From: Terriglobia bacterium
GTDB taxonomy: Bacteria > Acidobacteriota > Terriglobia > Acidiferrales > UBA7541
NCBI GenBank assembly: GCA_020073375.1
Contig: JAIQFG010000025.1
Location: 25,157 to 89,156 of the forward strand
Length of the DNA stretch: 64,000 nucleotides
Reading direction: 5' to 3'
Shown: piece after piece, positions 57,668 through 64,000 of the stretch
Layout: every line of letters starts with the position of its first letter
Numbering within the stretch: the stretch's first letter is position 1
Translations under genes and position numbers: made by a program
Notes under the pieces: model-generated
What the model saw: the letters and a program-made list of their open reading frames with translations, nothing else
The model's database searches: none
Told to the model about the DNA's origin: nothing

Positions 57668-58864
57668 ATGAAATCATCTTCCGAGTGCGCCGACCAGATT
57701 CGCCCGGCGAACACGTTTCCGGGCGGGAGAAGGCCGGGGGGAACCACGCGGGCGAGGCGCGCTTTCCGTGCAGCATGTGCCCTGCTCGCGGCAATGATCT
57801 GTTCCTGCGCGGCCATCGCGCAGGAAACGCAAGGCCCCGCCGCGTCCAAGCCCGGGGAATCTCCGCAACAAACTCCCGAAGCCGGCATTCGCGTGAAGGT
57901 GCAGGTGGTGAACGCTCCGGTGGCCGTGCGCGACGCCAAGAATAAGGAAATTCTGGATCTGCGGAAGGAAAATTTCACGATCCTTGATAACAAGGTGAAG
58001 CAGACGATCGAGGCCTTCGACCTGGCCGGTGAGCCGCTTTCCACGGTGCTGGTGGTGGAGACCAGTTCGCGCGTCGCGCCCTTGTTGCCGGCGATCCGGA
58101 AATCCGCGGTGGTCTTCACGCAAACCGTGGTCGGAGCTTCGGGGATCGCCGCGGTTATCGGCTACGACAAGGTTGTGCAGCGTGCGCAGCCCTTCACCAC
58201 GAATCCGGACGAGATCGAAAAGACGATTTCGAGCCTAAAGGCGGGAGACAATACCGCGCGATTGTACGACGCGCTGTCCGATGCCGTGGGCCTGCTCCGC
58301 GCGCAGCCCGCCGGGCGCCGCCGCGTGATTATCGCCGTGGGAGAATCCCGCGACACCGGCAGTAACGAAAAATTCGGCGAGGTATTGCGGCAGGCGCAGC
58401 TGGCGAACGTGGTGATTTACTGCGTGGGGCTTTCAACCACGGCAGCCGTGGCGCGCTCCGATCCCTGGCAGGTGGGCCCGAATTCCGGGGCGCCCCCCGG
58501 CACATTCGGCAAGCCGCCCTTTCCGGGAACTGCGCAGACGCCCAGCGGCGTGCAGCAGTATGGAGGAAACCTGGACATGGGGGCGCTCGCCGAATTAGCC
58601 GTGAGAGGCGGAGCGGGCATGGTGATCAATCAACCGCTGGAGGTCGCGGCCGCGGCTACCGGCGGGATGTTTCAATCCACGTTTCGCGACCGCACCATCG
58701 AATATGCGCTGGCCGCGATCGGCGGGGACCTGAACGCGCAATACACCCTGACCTACGTGCCGGCGAAATCCAACGAGCCCGGCTACCACGAAATCCGAAT
58801 TATCGTGGATCGCCGCGGGGTGAAAGTCCGCACGCGGCCCGGATATTATCTGGAAGCGGAGTGA
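57668..58864 (+). CDS. VWFA-related secreted protein, acidobacterial type, copy 2
   Basis: A 398-residue paralogue of the previous gene. It shares the domain layout: signal peptide (ACALLAAMICSCAAIAQ), FTILDNKVKQTIEAFDLAGE, STVLVVETSSRVAPLLPAIR, AIGGDLNAQYTLTYVPAKSN and KVRTRPGYYLEAE. The N-terminus is longer by about 20 residues. The MIDAS-like motif is again degenerate (ETSSR). It is convergent with gyrA, its stop 15 bases from the gyrA stop. Possible partners: secreted or outer-membrane proteins bound by VWA domains. Confidence 0.88.
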   Translation: MKSSSECADQIRPANTFPGGRRPGGTTRARRAFRAACALLAAMICSCAAIAQETQGPAASKPGESPQQTPEAGIRVKVQVVNAPVAVRDAKNKEILDLRKENFTILDNKVKQTIEAFDLAGEPLSTVLVVETSSRVAPLLPAIRKSAVVFTQTVVGASGIAAVIGYDKVVQRAQPFTTNPDEIEKTISSLKAGDNTARLYDALSDAVGLLRAQPAGRRRVIIAVGESRDTGSNEKFGEVLRQAQLANVVIYCVGLSTTAAVARSDPWQVGPNSGAPPGTFGKPPFPGTAQTPSGVQQYGGNLDMGALAELAVRGGAGMVINQPLEVAAAATGGMFQSTFRDRTIEYALAAIGGDLNAQYTLTYVPAKSNEPGYHEIRIIVDRRGVKVRTRPGYYLEAE

Positions 58865-58879
58865 TCGGGATTCGGGCGG

Positions 58880-62299
<3,420 letters not shown>

Positions 62300-62322
62300 C
62301 GTTTAGTCCTCAGTCATCTCGT

Positions 62323-62357
62323 GTAGGGGCACGGTCCGCCTCGGCGGATGCCCCTAC
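62323..62357. repeat. REP palindrome, GTAG-GGGCACGG subfamily, upstream of gyrA
   Basis: GTAGGGGCACGGTCCGCC on the left, GGCGGATGCCCCTAC on the right, imperfect inverted copies in the short gap between gyrA and the mini-gene. Confidence 0.7.
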
Positions 62358-62381
62358 GGCGTCAAATTTAAATCCCTGTGT

Positions 62382-62630
62382 CTATCTCCGCGCCATTCGT
62401 TGCGCGACGTAATCCTTTACGCCATCAAATGCCGCCGAAGCGTTTAGAAACCGCTGCGGGCCGAAATGCGCCTCAAGTTCCGCCGCCAATGAGGCGCTTT
62501 CCGCTTCATTCGCGCATTCCACGGCCACGCCGCGTTCATTGTCGGGGTGCGATGTAGGAGTCGCTCGAAACTCCGAACAGGCAAGTCCGCGCAGGCCCGG
62601 CAATGTCGTCCAGGAAATCTGAAAATTCAT
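62382..62630 (-). CDS. Small protein of unknown function between gyrB and gyrA
   Basis: An 82-residue protein with ATG at 62630, overlapping the preceding mini-gene stop as ATGA (62627-62630). Opens with MNFQISWTTLPGLRGLACSE and continues RGVAVECANEAESASLAAEL and EAHFGPQRFLNASAAFDGVK. Helical, mostly soluble, no known family. A longer frame starting further upstream is possible but would ignore the coupling. Confidence 0.55.
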   Translation of the reverse strand: MNFQISWTTLPGLRGLACSEFRATPTSHPDNERGVAVECANEAESASLAAELEAHFGPQRFLNASAAFDGVKDYVAQRMARR

Positions 62631-62848
62631 GTTTGTGTTGAGCCGCCGCGAGTCCCCCGAGGCAGCTCGTTGTTCCGTTTCAACCCAATGAAAATCAACA
62701 ATCCCAAACCCAGCCCGGCGGCCGATGGGTCGTTTACGGCCGATTCCCGCCAATCGCGATAATTGCGAACTACTTCCGGCGCAAGCCAGAGCACAATCGC
62801 AATCGCGCATACCAGGGCCGCCCAGCGGATGAGATTTCGCAACGGCAT
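62627..62848 (-). CDS. Small membrane protein upstream of the mini-gene
   Basis: A 73-residue protein with two hydrophobic segments (LIRWAALVCAIAIVLWLAPE and AAGLGLGLLIFIGLK). GGGGATGG lies upstream. Its stop overlaps the start of the next mini-gene (ATGA), so the two are coupled. It follows gyrB by 17 bases, so all four gyr-linked genes may be one transcript. Function unknown. Confidence 0.6.
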   Translation of the reverse strand: MPLRNLIRWAALVCAIAIVLWLAPEVVRNYRDWRESAVNDPSAAGLGLGLLIFIGLKRNNELPRGTRGGSTQT

Positions 62849-62865
62849 CTGGTTACCATCCCCGA

Positions 62866-64000
<1,135 letters not shown>

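Noticed and set aside
56320..58119. A 599-codon open frame on the minus strand opposite the VWA pair
   Set aside because: Antisense to two proteins with signal peptides and clear homology to each other.

Overview
This window looks like a chromosomal segment of an Acidobacteriota bacterium (Terriglobia-like). The basis is high GC, Gram-negative envelope genes (lpxC, energy-transducing TonB, outer-membrane barrels), two tandem proteins of the acidobacterial VWFA-related type, an FPLNGRNY motif typical of acidobacterial TonB-dependent receptors, and several small secreted proteins of acidobacterial style. It is an ordinary chromosome: no phage, plasmid, insertion sequence or CRISPR array was seen. 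Its intergenic spaces are, however, unusually rich in imperfect palindromes that begin with GTAG (sometimes GGAG or GTGG) and end with the complement. They fall into several core-sequence subfamilies and look like REP/BIME elements.

Layout. 1-7.4 kb: end of a tricarballylate-dehydrogenase-like gene with tcuB, a secreted-type phosphoesterase, a CHRD protein, a cytochrome c-PQQ dehydrogenase and a thiamine-diphosphate enzyme. 7.6 kb: tRNA-Met. 8.1-9.5 kb: a frame-disrupted GGGPIPP peptide and two coupled unknown genes. 9.6-13.2 kb: tilS-ftsH. 13.5-19.9 kb: secreted proteins, including a DUF4139 protein carrying an inserted receptor-like segment and a Vgb-like propeller. 20.1-23.3 kb: molybdate uptake operon (MerR/TOBE regulator-modA-modB-modC, minus strand). 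23.4-29.3 kb: quinohemoprotein, lipA, lpxC, glmU. 29.6-31.3 kb: small membrane protein, PilZ, VOC. 31.5-38.1 kb: purine operon purQ-purL-purF-lepB-purM. 38.2-42.1 kb: Cdd1-like, RDD and DUF486 proteins and an Ig-domain PQQ-like lipoprotein. 42.4-44.2 kb: purN-tyrS. 44.3-48.5 kb: minus-strand membrane and envelope genes (CPBP protease, SRPBCC, barrel, M48 protease). 48.9-52.4 kb: zinc-ribbon protein and an ACP-FAAL-PlsC fusion. 52.5-58.9 kb: barrel, TonB, small proteins, LOG protein and a VWA pair. 58.9-64 kb: gyrA, two coupled mini-genes and the end of gyrB, all on the minus strand.

How the parts work together: purQ/L/F/M/N cover several early purine steps. modABC with the TOBE regulator forms a self-contained molybdate uptake unit. 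lpxC and glmU both act on UDP-GlcNAc for lipid A and wall synthesis. Three PQQ-propeller proteins point to periplasmic quinoprotein chemistry.

The most striking observation is that gyrA runs without a stop codon into a roughly 269-residue DinB/mycothiol-dependent maleylpyruvate-isomerase-like domain, giving an 1139-residue fused polypeptide. Other notable points are the receptor-like segment inside the DUF4139 protein, a REP palindrome encoding part of the ModA signal peptide, and REP elements that supply stop codons.
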